A stretch of 64,000 nucleotides of DNA from Sphingomonas sp. NFR04 (GTDB taxonomy: Bacteria; Pseudomonadota; Alphaproteobacteria; Sphingomonadales; Sphingomonadaceae). Within the stretch, counting starts at the first letter, position 1, and each line of letters starts with the position of its first letter. Position numbers and translations under genes: made by a program. The stretch is taken from positions 186,001 to 250,000 of the forward strand of contig NZ_FORV01000001.1 in NCBI RefSeq assembly GCF_900114095.1. Direction: 5' to 3'. Below, piece by piece: positions 1-10,436 of this stretch. The notes beneath the pieces are model-generated. The model worked only from the letters and a program-made list of their open reading frames with translations. It was not told the DNA's origin and did no database searches.

Positions 1-141
1 CAGGTCCCAGGTACCCCCCATCCGCTCGCGCCCCTCGAGGATCGCATAGGTGCGACCGGGGCTCTGCGTCTGCAGGTGATAGCCCGCGCCGATCCCCGAA
101 ATCCCCGCGCCGACGACGAGCACGTCGAAATGTTCGCGCAT
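1..141 (-). CDS. Flavin-containing monooxygenase, N-terminal fragment (cut by window edge)
   Basis: Only the first 47 codons lie in the window; the gene continues beyond base 1. The translation begins [18 protein letters not shown], an N-terminal FAD-binding Rossmann segment with the GxGxxG motif, and ends at GGTWDL, where flavin-containing and Baeyer-Villiger monooxygenases normally carry GGTWDLFRYPG. By family knowledge such enzymes use FAD and NADPH to insert oxygen into ketones or oxidise heteroatoms; the substrate cannot be read from this fragment. The ATG at 141 has a GGAGAGG Shine-Dalgarno about 8 bases upstream. It is followed on the minus strand by no other gene in the window; tamB ends 54 bases upstream in the same direction. 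Confidence 0.8.
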   Translation of the reverse strand, partial: MREHFDVLVVGAGISGIGAGYHLQTQSPGRTYAILEGRERMGGTWDL

Positions 142-194
142 CTTTTCTGCCTCTCCGGGAGGCATGGTTGCACGACTATTCGGTGCGCGCCACC

Positions 195-3100
195 TCAATA
201 ATCCCGCGAATAGCGCAGCGTCGCACCCGACCCGCCGAACGAACTCGTCTGCGAAAGCACGCTCAGCGCCCGCGACAGCGACACCTCCAGCTGCGTCGCG
301 GTGAAGCCGCGGGCGTCGGTGATGATCTCGATATAGATGTTGTTCGTGATGTACTTGCCCGCCGCCAGCGACGTGCCGCGCCCGGTGGTATCGTCGGCGC
401 CGAGCACGCGGAGCCGGTCGATGCCGGTCGCGGACTTGAGCTGGCCGAGCGGGTTGAGCCCGCCGCCCGTCGCCCGCAGCGAGTTGAGCGCCGCCGCCAG
501 CTGGATCGCCTCGGTCGCGGATAGGTTGGTCACGTTGGTGCCGAAGAACAGCCGCGACAGCACCTCGTCCTGCGGCAGCGCCGGGTTGGAGGTGAAAGCG
601 ATCTGCGGCTTCTGCGCCGTACCCGTGATGTTGAGGATCGCCGTCACGCCCTCGGCCGTGGTGTTCGCCGAGATGTCGATCGTCGGGTTGGTCAGCTCCG
701 AACCCTGGAAGCTGATGATACCCTTGGTCAGATCGAAGCGGCGGCTGGCGAAGCTGTAGGTGCCGCGCACCACCTCCATCGTCCCGCGGATCTGCGGGTT
801 GAGCGTGGTGCCGCCGATGGTGATGTTCGCCTGCCATTCGGATTCGAGGCCCATGCCGCTCACCATCAGGCGATTGTCGGCGCGGACACGGATCGCGAGA
901 TCGAAATTGCCGAAGGCGCGCGCCGGTTTCTTCGCCTGCGCCTGCTGGTTGGGATCGACGTCGCCCTTGCGCCGCACACCGGTGAGTTCCGGGATCTCGG
1001 CCGCGCCCTGGCGGATGATCTGGTAGTTCGCCTCCGGGATGTTGATCTGGCCTTCAATCTTCTGGACGTCGGCGCTCTTGGTGATGGTCAGCGTACCGCT
1101 CGCCGTCGCCCCCAGCGCCTCGCTGCGCGCGAGCCGGGCATTGTCCAGCTTGACGGTGATCGCCATCGGGAACCCGTCCGCCGAGGACAGGCCCACTCGG
1201 CCGCTGGCGCTGACGCTGCCGTCGCCGGCGCGCGCCGTTACCTGGTTGAGCACGAAGGCGTCGTTGGAGAACTGGCCGTCGATCTTGAGGTTGGTCAGCC
1301 GCGTGCCGGTGCCTTCATTGTCGTAGGTCAGGTTGTCGGCACGGACGACGCCGTTGAGCAGCGGGCGGTCGACCCGACCGGTGAAGTCCGCCGCCATGCC
1401 GACCGCGCCGGTGAGCTGCTGGTTGGGCAGCCCCGCAAAGGCGAAGGGCAGCGCCGCCGGGCCGTTGTAGCGGATGCCGCCGGAGAGCGGGGCCGCCATC
1501 AGCCGCTCGGTCCAGCTGCCGGCACCCGGCCCGAGCGGCCGCAACGTGGTGACGACACGACCGATGGTGTCGGTGCCCCGCCGGATCAGCGCGCGCAGGT
1601 CACCGCCGTCCGGCAGCAGCTTGCCGACCATGCTGATATGCACCGGCGCCGAGACGCGGACGAGGCTGGAGCGGGTGAGATCGTCGATCTCCAGCCGCAT
1701 GTCCGCGCTCGGGAACGCATCGGCCGAGGTCTGGGCGAAGTCGAGGCTACCGGTCGCGGTACCGCCGATGCCGAGATCGGGCACGAACGCATTGATGATC
1801 GCCAGGTCGAGCTTGTCGAGCCGCGCCTGGAGCACCGTGCCGTCGCCATAGCGGCCGGCAAGGCGGATGCTGCCCTGATCGAAGTCGATCTGCGTCGGGA
1901 GCAGGCGATAGGTGCCGTTCTCGATCGCGATCCGCGCCGCCTGCGGCGTGCGGAACTTCACGCCGCTAGCTTGGCCCTGCAGCGCCGCCGTCCACAAGCT
2001 CGGGGTCATCCGGCCGTTGAGCGCGACGTCGAACGCCACGCCCGAGGAGCCGCTGGCCACCGCCTGCACGGTGCCGTTGCCGCCGCGATAGTCGATCTTG
2101 GCGCGCGCGGTCCGCAGCAGGAATTCGCCGCGCTTGAGGTTGGCGATCTGCACGTCCGCGACGACCTGCGGCTGGTCTGCCAGCACGATGCTCGCATTGG
2201 CAATGGCGCGGCCGATGGTCAGCTCGGCGACGCCGGGGATGGCGGCGTTCGCCGCCGTCGCCCGCACGTCGGCGCGCTGGTACTTGCCCTCCGCACCGAG
2301 CGTGGCGATGCCGTCGACGCCCGAGCCGCGGAAGGTAAGCTGTCCTGCGAACGGCCCCGCGGGGGTCGCCTGCAGCTGGCCGGCGATGTCCATGCCGGCG
2401 AAGCGCGCGGCATTGACCTGGATCGCCAGCGCCTTGCCGGTGCGGACCAGCACATCGGCGTTGAACGGCCCGTAGTTGCTTTCGCCGGTGGCGACCACCG
2501 CATAGGCATCGCCGCGACCGACCACCTTGGCCTCGACCTTGGCGAGCCCCACGCCCAGCCCCGGCTTCTCGGCGCGCAGCAGCAGTTGCGGCGCGTTGAG
2601 CGTGCCGGTCACCTGGGCGCTGAGCGGACCGTACTGATCGGAAACGGCATCGGCCGTGATCCGGATCGGCCCGGCGGGATCATAGGTCCCCTGCCCGCGC
2701 AGCACGCGGAACTGCGGCGCCTTCATGCGGACATCGGCGATGCCGATCACGCCCTTGGGGTCGAGGTTGAGCCGGGCCGACGCGACGGTGTTGCCGCCCA
2801 GGAAATTGCGGACGCCTTCGTTGAACAGCTTCCGGCTACGGCCCGCCACCTTGCCGCGGATGCCCCAGCCGCCGCCGGGGGCGGTGTACAGCTCGGCATC
2901 GGTGTTGAGATCGACGACGCCGACACCGGCGATGGTATAGTCGTTGATCCGGCCCTTGAGCGCGCCGGTATAGCGACCTGTGGCCATGTCGGCGGCGACA
3001 ATCGCAGTGGCGTCGATCTTGTCGGATTTCAGCCGGAGGTTGTCCGAAAGGATGCGACTGCCCGAGATGGCGATGCCGCCGTTGATCGTCACATTGGTGA

Positions 3101-4412
3101 CGAGGCCGCCCGCCGCCGCGTTGAGCCCGGAAACCCGCGCCGCCTTGGCGCGCACCGGCACCAGGATGCGATCTGAATCCACGCGCGCGCGGCCTTCGGC
3201 ATAGAGCTGCTCGACCACCGTCTCGCCAAAGCCGATCGCGCCGGCGGAGAGCTTGTAGTCGACCATCGGCGTCGCGAAGGCGCCTTCGAGCGCCAGCGAG
3301 GCGCGGACCGAGCGGCCGACCAGCTTGGGCGCGATCGTGCCCGGCTTGAGCAGCAGCGCATCGACATGCACGCCGTGGAACTGGTTGTTGCCGAGATCCA
3401 CCAGGCCCTGGGCCTGCGCCGAGAGCGCATCGGACTTGAGCTTGATCACGCCGTCCGCCTTGCGGTCGGCCCAGCGGAAATCGGTGTCGAGCCGCAGCCC
3501 CGGCGCGGTCAGCCGCTCGACCGGACCCTGCATGTACAGGCCGGGATGCGTCATCCCACGGATCTGGAAGCGGCCGTTATCCGCCGTCACGTCAAGATCG
3601 GCGAGGCTGCCGCCGCCGAGCGTCGCGACGCCCTTGCCGGCCCAGTGCTTCCAGTCGCCCTTGCCCTGCACGGTCGCCACCAGCGGCGCCTGCAGCTTGG
3701 CGAGACCGGCGACGAGGCCGCCCTTGGGAGCGTTCAGCCGCAGGTCGATGTCGAGCCGATTGGCCTCAGGCACCGCGTCGAGCTTGAGGGTCAGCCGGTC
3801 GCCGCCGGCGACGCCCCGTGCCGCGATCGTGCCCGCATCGGCCACCAATTGCGCGCGCCCGTCCGACAGATGCGCCGAGCCGCGAAGCTGCGCGATGTGG
3901 CGCTGGCCGTCCACCGCCGGGGCAATGTCGATCCGCGCGACGTTCAGCCGCGCGACGTCGATATTCAGATCGGGCAGCAAAGGCGCGTTCGGATCGCCCG
4001 AAGGCTTGAGCTCGGGAAGCCGCGCGAGCCGAATTTCCGGGCTCTCGAGGTTGCGGATATCGATGCGGTTCTTGAGATAGGAGAGCGGCCGCCAGTCGAG
4101 CCTGATCTCCTGCGCGGTGGCGAACACGCCCTTGGTGTCGCTCACCCGCACGTCGCGCAGCACCATGCCGCCATAGATCGAACCGTCGATCCGGCCAATG
4201 CGGAAGCCCAGGCCGGAGTCGAGCTTCAGCCTGGCAAGCTGATCCGCGATCAGCCGCCGCCCCGGCTGGGTATCGAGCCCCAGCACGGCCAGCCCCGCCA
4301 GCGCGGCGAGCGACACCAGCCCCAGCGCCACCCACTGGGCGATCTTCACCCAAAGCGGCTTGCCGGTACGCACGACCGTGACGGTCTCGGTTTCAGGCAC
4401 TTCGTCCACCAT
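195..4412 (-). CDS. tamB: TamB-like inner-membrane translocation/assembly protein
   Basis: A 1405-residue protein with one N-terminal membrane anchor (about residues 22-45), a long beta-rich repetitive middle, and a C-terminal DUF490/TamB domain (roughly the last 350 residues) ending in an aromatic-rich strand, LRYSRDY. TamB spans the periplasm and, with TamA, helps move lipids or outer-membrane proteins towards the outer membrane; more recent family work favours phospholipid transport by AsmA-like proteins. The ATG overlaps the stop of the upstream tamA by one base (TGATG), indicating a translationally coupled tamA-tamB unit. Length and architecture are normal for the family. Confidence 0.92.
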   Translation of the reverse strand: MVDEVPETETVTVVRTGKPLWVKIAQWVALGLVSLAALAGLAVLGLDTQPGRRLIADQLARLKLDSGLGFRIGRIDGSIYGGMVLRDVRVSDTKGVFATAQEIRLDWRPLSYLKNRIDIRNLESPEIRLARLPELKPSGDPNAPLLPDLNIDVARLNVARIDIAPAVDGQRHIAQLRGSAHLSDGRAQLVADAGTIAARGVAGGDRLTLKLDAVPEANRLDIDLRLNAPKGGLVAGLAKLQAPLVATVQGKGDWKHWAGKGVATLGGGSLADLDVTADNGRFQIRGMTHPGLYMQGPVERLTAPGLRLDTDFRWADRKADGVIKLKSDALSAQAQGLVDLGNNQFHGVHVDALLLKPGTIAPKLVGRSVRASLALEGAFATPMVDYKLSAGAIGFGETVVEQLYAEGRARVDSDRILVPVRAKAARVSGLNAAAGGLVTNVTINGGIAISGSRILSDNLRLKSDKIDATAIVAADMATGRYTGALKGRINDYTIAGVGVVDLNTDAELYTAPGGGWGIRGKVAGRSRKLFNEGVRNFLGGNTVASARLNLDPKGVIGIADVRMKAPQFRVLRGQGTYDPAGPIRITADAVSDQYGPLSAQVTGTLNAPQLLLRAEKPGLGVGLAKVEAKVVGRGDAYAVVATGESNYGPFNADVLVRTGKALAIQVNAARFAGMDIAGQLQATPAGPFAGQLTFRGSGVDGIATLGAEGKYQRADVRATAANAAIPGVAELTIGRAIANASIVLADQPQVVADVQIANLKRGEFLLRTARAKIDYRGGNGTVQAVASGSSGVAFDVALNGRMTPSLWTAALQGQASGVKFRTPQAARIAIENGTYRLLPTQIDFDQGSIRLAGRYGDGTVLQARLDKLDLAIINAFVPDLGIGGTATGSLDFAQTSADAFPSADMRLEIDDLTRSSLVRVSAPVHISMVGKLLPDGGDLRALIRRGTDTIGRVVTTLRPLGPGAGSWTERLMAAPLSGGIRYNGPAALPFAFAGLPNQQLTGAVGMAADFTGRVDRPLLNGVVRADNLTYDNEGTGTRLTNLKIDGQFSNDAFVLNQVTARAGDGSVSASGRVGLSSADGFPMAITVKLDNARLARSEALGATASGTLTITKSADVQKIEGQINIPEANYQIIRQGAAEIPELTGVRRKGDVDPNQQAQAKKPARAFGNFDLAIRVRADNRLMVSGMGLESEWQANITIGGTTLNPQIRGTMEVVRGTYSFASRRFDLTKGIISFQGSELTNPTIDISANTTAEGVTAILNITGTAQKPQIAFTSNPALPQDEVLSRLFFGTNVTNLSATEAIQLAAALNSLRATGGGLNPLGQLKSATGIDRLRVLGADDTTGRGTSLAAGKYITNNIYIEIITDARGFTATQLEVSLSRALSVLSQTSSFGGSGATLRYSRDY

Positions 4413-6610
4413 CAGAATGCCTGTCCGATCGAAATGTAGAGCGCGATCTTCGACTCGCCCTTCTTGCGTGCGATCGGCGTCGCCACGTCGATGCGCAGCG
4501 GGCCGAAATTGGTGTAGAGCCGCCCGCCGATGCCCGCGCCGAAGCGCAGGTTGCGGCCCGTCGGCGCCGTGCCTTCATAGACCTGGCCGGCATCGAGGAA
4601 CGGCACGATGCCGTAATTGCCGAAGCGATAGCGCGCCTCGATCCCGAACTCGTTGAACGAACGCCCGCCGACCGGCTTGTCGTCGGGCGAGCGGGGGCCG
4701 AGTTCCTGATAGCCGAAGCCGCGGACCGAGCCGCCGCCCCCGCCATAATAGCGCCGCGACGGCGGCAAATCGTCGCGCGACACCCCGGTGATCGAGCCCG
4801 CGCGTGCGCGGCCCGCCAGCACGATGCTGCTGGTGATCGGGTAATAGCCGTCAACTTCCAGCATCATGCGCGCATAGGGCCGCACGGACCCGCGCACCGA
4901 CGTCTCGGCGCTGAGATTGCCCTTGATGCGATAACCGCGCGTCGGATTGAGCAGGTCGTCCGACGTGTCATAGCCGAGGAAGGTCGGGATTGCTGCGATC
5001 AGCCAGGTCCCGCGATCGCGCTTGCCCCGGTTGAAATTGTACCGGTCCTCGTTCGAGCCGACGAGCTCGGCGCCGTAATAATAGGTCCAGCGCTTCTGCC
5101 AGATCGGCGTCGAGTCGCGCGAGATGCGGGCGGACAGCGTGCTGGTGAACGCCTCGAACGCGTCATAATCCTGGTGGTTGAGCGAGGCGGTGAGCAGGAA
5201 GGTGCGATCCCGCTTGCCGGCGTTGGAACGGCGGAAGGTGGTGGTCAGCGCCTGCTCCTGGGTGCCGAGGATGCTGCTGACGGTCAGCGCGCCTTCGGGC
5301 GGAAACAGGTTGCGGTGCGCCCAGCTCGCCTGCGCCTTGATGCCCTGGCCGGTGCTGTAGCCGAGCTCGCCCGCCAGCGTGCGCGCCTTGCCCGCCACCT
5401 GCCGCACCAGCAGGTCCACTTCCTCGGTACCCTCCGGCCCGGGCCTGCCGGTCCGCTGCGGCTCGACCGACACGGTGGAGAACAGCCCCGTCGCGATCAG
5501 CGCCTGACGCAGGTCGTCCACCTTGCGGCTGTCGTAGATCTGGCCCTCGCGATAGCGGCGGAAGATGTCGATATGCTCGGGCGTGAACACCTGCCGGCGT
5601 CCGGCGGTCTGGATCCGGCCGAAGCTCGCGCGCGGGCCGAGCGTTACCGGCAGCGTATAGTCGCCCGTGTGGGTGGCGTCGTCGAGGACGATGTCGCGCT
5701 GGCCGAGCTCGATGAACGGATAGCCCTGCTGCGGCATGCGCAGCGACACATTGGCCTCGGCACCGAGCACGCGATCGGCCTGGATCGGATCGCCCGGATT
5801 GAGGTTCAGTTCGCGGTCGAGCAGCCCCGGCGGCACCGTGGGATCGCTTTCGATGCGCACGGAGCCCAGACGATAGAGCTTGCCCGGCGAGGCGATGATC
5901 GTCGCGCGGAGACTGCCCGAGTTGGGCGGGTTCTGCGCGATCGAGGACGACGCGGTGCCGTCATAATAGCCGAGCGACTTCATCAGCCGCAGCGCCAGCT
6001 TCTCGTCCTCGCGGGCGCGGGCCGTGACCATCGCCGCATTGGCTGCCTTGCCCTTGCCGTGCTGGAGCGCGGAAAGGCTGCGGAATTCGTCGTCCAGCCG
6101 CAGTTCGGCGAGTCCGTCCACCTCGGTGGTGTAGCGTATGGTCGGCGCCTTTTCGCTGTCGTCGGCAGTGTCGGCGACCGGCTCCACCTTGAATTCGGCG
6201 AGCGGCGGCAGCGGCGCCGCCATTTCAGGCGCCTCGGGCCCGGCCGGTGCGAACCCCTGCTCGTCGACGACCACCGGGGTCTGCTGCGGCGGCGTGACGG
6301 GCGCCGTCGGCTGGGCAGAAGGGGCAGCGTTCGGCGTCGTGCTCGCCGGCTTCTGGAAACCGCCGATCGGCTCCAGCGGCGCATTGATATCGTCGCTCAG
6401 CTTGGGCAGTGCCGCCTCGAACGCCTTGTCGGTGACGATCGGCGCGTCCTGCTGCGGATCCGGGGTACCCGTCTGGTTTGCCGCAGGCGGCGCGGATTGC
6501 GGGGCGCCCTGCCCCGGCTTGGGATCGTTCAGCTGGGCATGCGCGACTGCTGGCACGAACCCCGCCCCGGCCAGCGCCGCGACCCAAACCACCCGAACCC
6601 CTTTACCCAC
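4412..6610 (-). CDS. tamA: TamA/BamA-family outer-membrane protein
   Basis: Omp85-superfamily protein of about 732 residues. After a signal peptide ending AVAHAQ comes a Pro/Gln/Ala-rich low-complexity stretch of about 150 residues, then POTRA repeats and a 16-strand-type barrel with the RGFGYQELGPRSPDD signature in the last third. E. coli TamA is about 580 residues, so the extra length is the N-terminal linker. It works with TamB, encoded directly downstream with a one-base overlap. The start is uncertain: I chose the GTG at 6610 because it gives a clean signal peptide and has GGAGG just upstream, though spacing is only 3 bases; a second GTG at 6592 with AAGGGG 5 bases upstream is equally possible. 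A longer frame opening with TTG at 6700 lacks a ribosome site. Confidence 0.85.
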   Translation of the reverse strand: MGKGVRVVWVAALAGAGFVPAVAHAQLNDPKPGQGAPQSAPPAANQTGTPDPQQDAPIVTDKAFEAALPKLSDDINAPLEPIGGFQKPASTTPNAAPSAQPTAPVTPPQQTPVVVDEQGFAPAGPEAPEMAAPLPPLAEFKVEPVADTADDSEKAPTIRYTTEVDGLAELRLDDEFRSLSALQHGKGKAANAAMVTARAREDEKLALRLMKSLGYYDGTASSSIAQNPPNSGSLRATIIASPGKLYRLGSVRIESDPTVPPGLLDRELNLNPGDPIQADRVLGAEANVSLRMPQQGYPFIELGQRDIVLDDATHTGDYTLPVTLGPRASFGRIQTAGRRQVFTPEHIDIFRRYREGQIYDSRKVDDLRQALIATGLFSTVSVEPQRTGRPGPEGTEEVDLLVRQVAGKARTLAGELGYSTGQGIKAQASWAHRNLFPPEGALTVSSILGTQEQALTTTFRRSNAGKRDRTFLLTASLNHQDYDAFEAFTSTLSARISRDSTPIWQKRWTYYYGAELVGSNEDRYNFNRGKRDRGTWLIAAIPTFLGYDTSDDLLNPTRGYRIKGNLSAETSVRGSVRPYARMMLEVDGYYPITSSIVLAGRARAGSITGVSRDDLPPSRRYYGGGGGSVRGFGYQELGPRSPDDKPVGGRSFNEFGIEARYRFGNYGIVPFLDAGQVYEGTAPTGRNLRFGAGIGGRLYTNFGPLRIDVATPIARKKGESKIALYISIGQAF

Positions 6611-6713
6611 GCGCCTCCTTCGGGAGCCGCGATTGCATCCGGCCCTCCCGCTTCCGTAACGGTCCGCTGCCGATTTGGCTCCCCGCTTCCTTCGTTCCAA
6701 GCAACGCTTGCGA

Positions 6714-8753
6714 TCAAACGCAAGGTTCGAGCGCCTTGGCGCGTGCCCTGAAGCGGTGCAGCAGGGGCTCGGTATAGCCGCTCGGCTGCGCCACGCCCTC
6801 GAAGATCAGCGCACGCGCCGCCTGAAAGGCCAGGCTCTGCGCCTCGTGCCCGGCCATCGGCCGGTACAGCGGATCGCCGGCGTTCTGCGCATCGACCTTC
6901 GCCGCCATGCGGCGCAGCGCCGCGTCGACCTGATCGGGCGTGGCCACGCCGTGTAGCAGCCAGTTGGCGATGTGCTGCGAGGAGATGCGCAGCGTCGCGC
7001 GATCCTCCATCAGCCCGACATCGTGGATGTCAGGCACCTTGGAGCAGCCGACGCCCTGGTCGATCCAGCGGACCACATAGCCGAGGATGCCCTGGGCATT
7101 GTTGTCCAGCTCGCGCTCGATCTCCTCGGCGGTCCAGTTGCGTCCCTCCGCCAGCGGCACGGTCAGCAGATCGGCGAGCGGCGGCACCTCGGGCGGCAGC
7201 GCCCGCTGGCAGGCGGCGACGTCGACCTGGTGGTAGTGCGTCGCGTGCAGCGTCGCGGCAGCGGGGCTCGGCACCCAGGCGGTGGTGGCGCCGCTCTTGG
7301 GATGCGCGCTCTTCTGCGCGAGCATGTCCGCCATGCGATCGGGCGCCGCCCACATGCCCTTGCCGATCTGCGCGCGCCCCGCCAGCCCGCAATCAAGCCC
7401 GATGCGGACGTTGCGTGCCTCATAGGCGGCGATCCAGCGCGTTGCCTTCATCTCGCTCTTGGGCACCATCGCGCCGGCGTGCATGCTGGTGTGGATCTCG
7501 TCGCCGGTGCGATCGAGGAAGCCGGTATTGATGAAGAACAGCCGGTCCTTGAGCGCATGGATGCACGCGGCAAGATTGGCGGAGGTGCGCCGCTCCTCGT
7601 CCATCAGGCCGATCTTGATCGTGTTGGGCGCAAGGCCGAGCAGCCCTTCGACCGCGCCGTACAGCCGGTCGGCGAAGGCGCATTCCTCCGGCCCGTGCAT
7701 CTTCGGCTTCACGACGTAGATCGACCCCGCGCGGCTGTTGCGGAAGCGGCCCAGGCCCTGCACGTCGTGCAGCCCGATCGCGCCGGTGACGATCGCATCG
7801 AGAATGCCCTCGGGCGCCTCGCCGCCATCGGGCAGCAGCACCGCCGGCGTGGTCATCAGGTGCCCGACATTGCGGACGAGCAGCAGCGCGCGGCCGGGGA
7901 GCGTGGTGCCGTCGGCGAGCACCCGATCGGGGGCCAGCGTACGAGTTAGGCTGCGGCCGTTCTTCTCGAACGTCTCGGCCAGATTGCCGTGCATCAGGCC
8001 GAGCCAATTGGCATAGCCCAGCACCTTGTCCTCGGCGTCGACCGCGGCGACGGAATCCTCGAGATCGATGATCGCGGTCAGTGCCGATTCGAGCAGGACA
8101 TCGGCGATATGCTGGGGATCGTCGCGGCCGATCGGATGGCCGGGATCGCGCACGATCGCGAAGTGCAGGCCATGGGCGCCACGATAATAGATGGTCTGCC
8201 GGGCGCCCTCCGCCGTGCTGCCGATCTCGGTGGCGGACGGCAGCACCTGGTCGAGGAACGCCCGTGCCCAGGCGATCACCTGCGTGCCGCGCACCGCATC
8301 ATAGCCGCCGGGGCTCGCCTCGCCGGGGATCGCATCGGTGCCGTACAGCGCGTCGTACAGACTGCCCCAGCGCGCATTGGCGGCGTTGAGCACGAAGCGG
8401 GCGTTGAGCGCCGGCACGACCAGCTGCGGCCCAGCGAGGGTCGCGATCTCCGCGTCGACATTGGCGGTGCCGATCGAGAACGGCGCGGGTTCGGGCACCA
8501 GATAGCCGATCTCGCGCAGAAAGGGCTCGTCCGCCGCCGCGCCGCTGGCCAGCCGCGCGTCGATCGCGGACTGCAACGCGTCGCGCTTCGCCAGCAGCGT
8601 GCGGTTTACCGGCGCATGCTCGGCGAAGATCGCTGCGACACCGGCCCAGAACCCGTCCGCATCGATGCCGAGCGGCGGCAGCACCGCCTCCTCGACGAAG
8701 CGCGCCAGCGTCGTGGCAACCTGCAGTCCGGCGCGATCGGTATAGTCGGTCAA
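6714..8753 (-). CDS. glcB: Malate synthase G
   Basis: 679 residues matching malate synthase G, which condenses glyoxylate with acetyl-CoA to malate in the glyoxylate bypass or glycolate use. Visible family motifs include [17 protein letters not shown] (acidic metal/substrate site), [23 protein letters not shown] and the conserved GKGMWAAPD region. It is a little shorter than E. coli GlcB (723). The start is TTG at 8753 with a strong AAGGAGG site 7 bases upstream. A MarR-type regulator ends 75 bases upstream on the same strand, so co-transcription and local control are plausible. No isocitrate lyase gene is in the window. The stop lies only about 100 bases from tamA's proposed start. Confidence 0.95.
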   Translation of the reverse strand: MTDYTDRAGLQVATTLARFVEEAVLPPLGIDADGFWAGVAAIFAEHAPVNRTLLAKRDALQSAIDARLASGAAADEPFLREIGYLVPEPAPFSIGTANVDAEIATLAGPQLVVPALNARFVLNAANARWGSLYDALYGTDAIPGEASPGGYDAVRGTQVIAWARAFLDQVLPSATEIGSTAEGARQTIYYRGAHGLHFAIVRDPGHPIGRDDPQHIADVLLESALTAIIDLEDSVAAVDAEDKVLGYANWLGLMHGNLAETFEKNGRSLTRTLAPDRVLADGTTLPGRALLLVRNVGHLMTTPAVLLPDGGEAPEGILDAIVTGAIGLHDVQGLGRFRNSRAGSIYVVKPKMHGPEECAFADRLYGAVEGLLGLAPNTIKIGLMDEERRTSANLAACIHALKDRLFFINTGFLDRTGDEIHTSMHAGAMVPKSEMKATRWIAAYEARNVRIGLDCGLAGRAQIGKGMWAAPDRMADMLAQKSAHPKSGATTAWVPSPAAATLHATHYHQVDVAACQRALPPEVPPLADLLTVPLAEGRNWTAEEIERELDNNAQGILGYVVRWIDQGVGCSKVPDIHDVGLMEDRATLRISSQHIANWLLHGVATPDQVDAALRRMAAKVDAQNAGDPLYRPMAGHEAQSLAFQAARALIFEGVAQPSGYTEPLLHRFRARAKALEPCV

Positions 8754-8828
8754 CGGAGTCCTCCTTGCGGTTCTTCGCTACACGCCTGGGGAGGGCCCAC
8801 CCTGCTTACGCGAGGCCACGCCGCGCGA

Positions 8829-9275
8829 TCAACCCCCGTCGAATGCCGTAGCCGCCGCTTCGATCCGCGCCAGCATTGCGGCGAGCAGCGCCTTCTCCTC
8901 CTCGGAAAAGCTTGCGAACAGCCGCCGCTCGAGCTCCAGCGCCTTGGGCGCGACCTGCTCGTAAAGCTGCCAACCCTCAGGTGTGAGGGCGACAAGGTGC
9001 GAGCGCTGGTCGATCGGATTCGCGGCACGTGCGATCAGCCCGCGCTCGACCAGGCCGATCGCGGCGCGACTCACCGTCACCTTGTCCATCCGAGTCCGGC
9101 CGCACAGCGCCTGCTGGCTCATCGCCCCGCCTTCGGCCAGCACCGCGACGAGACGCCATTCGGGAATGCGCAATCCGAAAAGGTTCCGATAGGCGGTGGC
9201 GACGGCGTCCGACACCGCGTTGGAGGCAATGGACATCTGATACGGAAGAAAGTCGTTCAATTTCAACGCGTTCAT
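8829..9275 (-). CDS. MarR-family transcriptional regulator
   Basis: A 148-residue MarR protein with a winged helix at about residues 30-105: recognition helix around TRMDKVTVSRAAIGLVERGLI, then the wing motif DQRSHLVALTPEG. Such proteins are dimeric repressors that release DNA on binding small aromatic or fatty ligands, or on oxidation. It lies 75 bases upstream of the malate synthase gene on the same strand, so autoregulation and control of glcB are reasonable inferences, not shown by sequence. No clear inverted repeat was seen in its own promoter. Confidence 0.88.
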   Translation of the reverse strand: MNALKLNDFLPYQMSIASNAVSDAVATAYRNLFGLRIPEWRLVAVLAEGGAMSQQALCGRTRMDKVTVSRAAIGLVERGLIARAANPIDQRSHLVALTPEGWQLYEQVAPKALELERRLFASFSEEEKALLAAMLARIEAAATAFDGG

Positions 9276-9362
9276 TTACCCCCCTAAGATCCAGTTAACC
9301 TTTACGCATGTGACAACGCTGGCAGGTTGCAATTTTTGCAATGATACCGGTAACAGTTCGCA

Positions 9363-9459
9363 CTTGCAGCAGATGCCCCTGCGGTGCAGAAAGATCGGGC
9401 CTTTCAGGCATCCTCTCCTAAGACTTTCAAAGGCCGTCCTTCGGGGCGGCCTTTTTTTT
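9363..9459 (+). ncRNA. Candidate trans-acting small RNA
   Basis: No protein frame on this strand explains the strong plus-strand terminator at 9430-9459. Upstream of it are a TTGCAA box (9327-9332) and TAACAG (9351-9356) at 18-base spacing, giving a start near 9363. The RNA would fold GATGCC (9372) with GGCATC (9407) around two short inner stems, followed by an unpaired CCTCTCC run (about 9412-9418) complementary to Shine-Dalgarno sites, then the terminator. Structured 5' domain, exposed anti-SD and Rho-independent end resemble AbcR/SuhB (alpha-r15) RNAs of alphaproteobacteria; family membership is inference. Confidence 0.45.
9430..9459 (+). terminator. Rho-independent terminator with UUCG loop
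   Basis: A 10-bp stem (AAGGCCGTCC / GGGCGGCCTT, one T-G wobble) closed by a TTCG tetraloop and followed by eight T on the plus strand. In the minus direction only TTTG follows, so it is mainly a plus-strand terminator, with no plus-strand protein gene upstream to serve. It may also weakly end transcription of glcB-side or prepilin peptidase messages. Confidence 0.85.
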
Positions 9460-9479
9460 GGCCTGCGTCTGGCCGGGGA

Positions 9480-10292
9480 TCAATGCTCGATCGGTGCAAG
9501 CTGCCACGTCGGCACCTCCCCGGATGAAGTCGCTGGCGGCACAAGCTGCGGGGCGAGCCACACCGCCCAGGCGCCGAGCGCCAGCATCACGCCAAAGGGC
9601 AGCCGGTCGCTTGCCCGCACGCGCCGCCCCACCACCAACAGCGCCAGCACCGCGGCCAGCCCGATCAGGCTCGCGGCGAGCAGCACCATCGGCAGATTCT
9701 CCCAGCCAAGCCAGCAGCCGATCGCCCCGAACAGCTTGGGGTCTCCCCCGCCCAATCCTTGCCGCCCGCGCAGCGCCTTGTAGCCCCGCGCCACCAGCCA
9801 CAGCACCGCGAAGCCGGCGATCCCGCCGATCACGCGCTCGGGCAGCGGCGCGCCGATGCCCATTGCTCCGACGCCAAGCCCGACAAGGGCGAGCGCCGCA
9901 TTGAGACCGTTCGGCAACCAGAACGCCGCAAGGTCCAGCGCTGCCAGCGCCAGCAGCAACCACCCGAACACCGCGCCCGCGGCTCCCTCGACGCCCGGCG
10001 CGGCGAGCCCGGCGATGCCGCCGATCGCCAACCCCAAGACCTCGGTCAACCAGTGGCTGGGCGCGATGCGAGCCGAGCAGTGGCTGCACCGCCCCCGCTG
10101 CACGAGATAGCTGAGTACCGGCACCAGCTCGGCCGCACCGAGCGGGGTACCGCAGGAATCGCAGGCCGAGCGCCCGCGGGCGACGCTCCGCCCCTCCGGC
10201 CAGCGGATCGCGATCGTGGCGATGAAGCTGCCGAACACCGCGCCGAGCACGCCGAGCAGGATCGGCCACCCCCAGAGTTCCAGCGGTGTCAT
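9480..10292 (-). CDS. pilD: Type IV prepilin peptidase (A24 family)
   Basis: 270-residue polytopic membrane aspartyl protease that cleaves type IV pilin or pseudopilin leader peptides and usually N-methylates the new end. N-terminal GSFIATIAIRWPEG, a zinc-type Cys cluster (C44, C47, C69, C72) found in bifunctional enzymes, the first catalytic Asp in LDLAAFWLPN (about D120) and the second in GGGDPK (about D184). About seven to eight hydrophobic segments. I use the ATG at 10292, which starts right before the first membrane segment; an upstream TTG at 10340 adds 16 polar residues. No pilin or secretion genes are adjacent, so its substrates are encoded elsewhere. Confidence 0.9.
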   Translation of the reverse strand: MTPLELWGWPILLGVLGAVFGSFIATIAIRWPEGRSVARGRSACDSCGTPLGAAELVPVLSYLVQRGRCSHCSARIAPSHWLTEVLGLAIGGIAGLAAPGVEGAAGAVFGWLLLALAALDLAAFWLPNGLNAALALVGLGVGAMGIGAPLPERVIGGIAGFAVLWLVARGYKALRGRQGLGGGDPKLFGAIGCWLGWENLPMVLLAASLIGLAAVLALLVVGRRVRASDRLPFGVMLALGAWAVWLAPQLVPPATSSGEVPTWQLAPIEH

Positions 10293-10436
10293 GCGGGGTT
10301 CGCACGCCGAGCGGGGCGTCGCATTCGAGGAGGTCGGCAAGCGGTACGCACGGCACTCTTCCTGCGGGAACGTCCCGGCTTTTGCAAACCCGCCGCCGAC
10401 GCCCTAGATCAGCGCCAAACATCGAGAGGAACCTGC

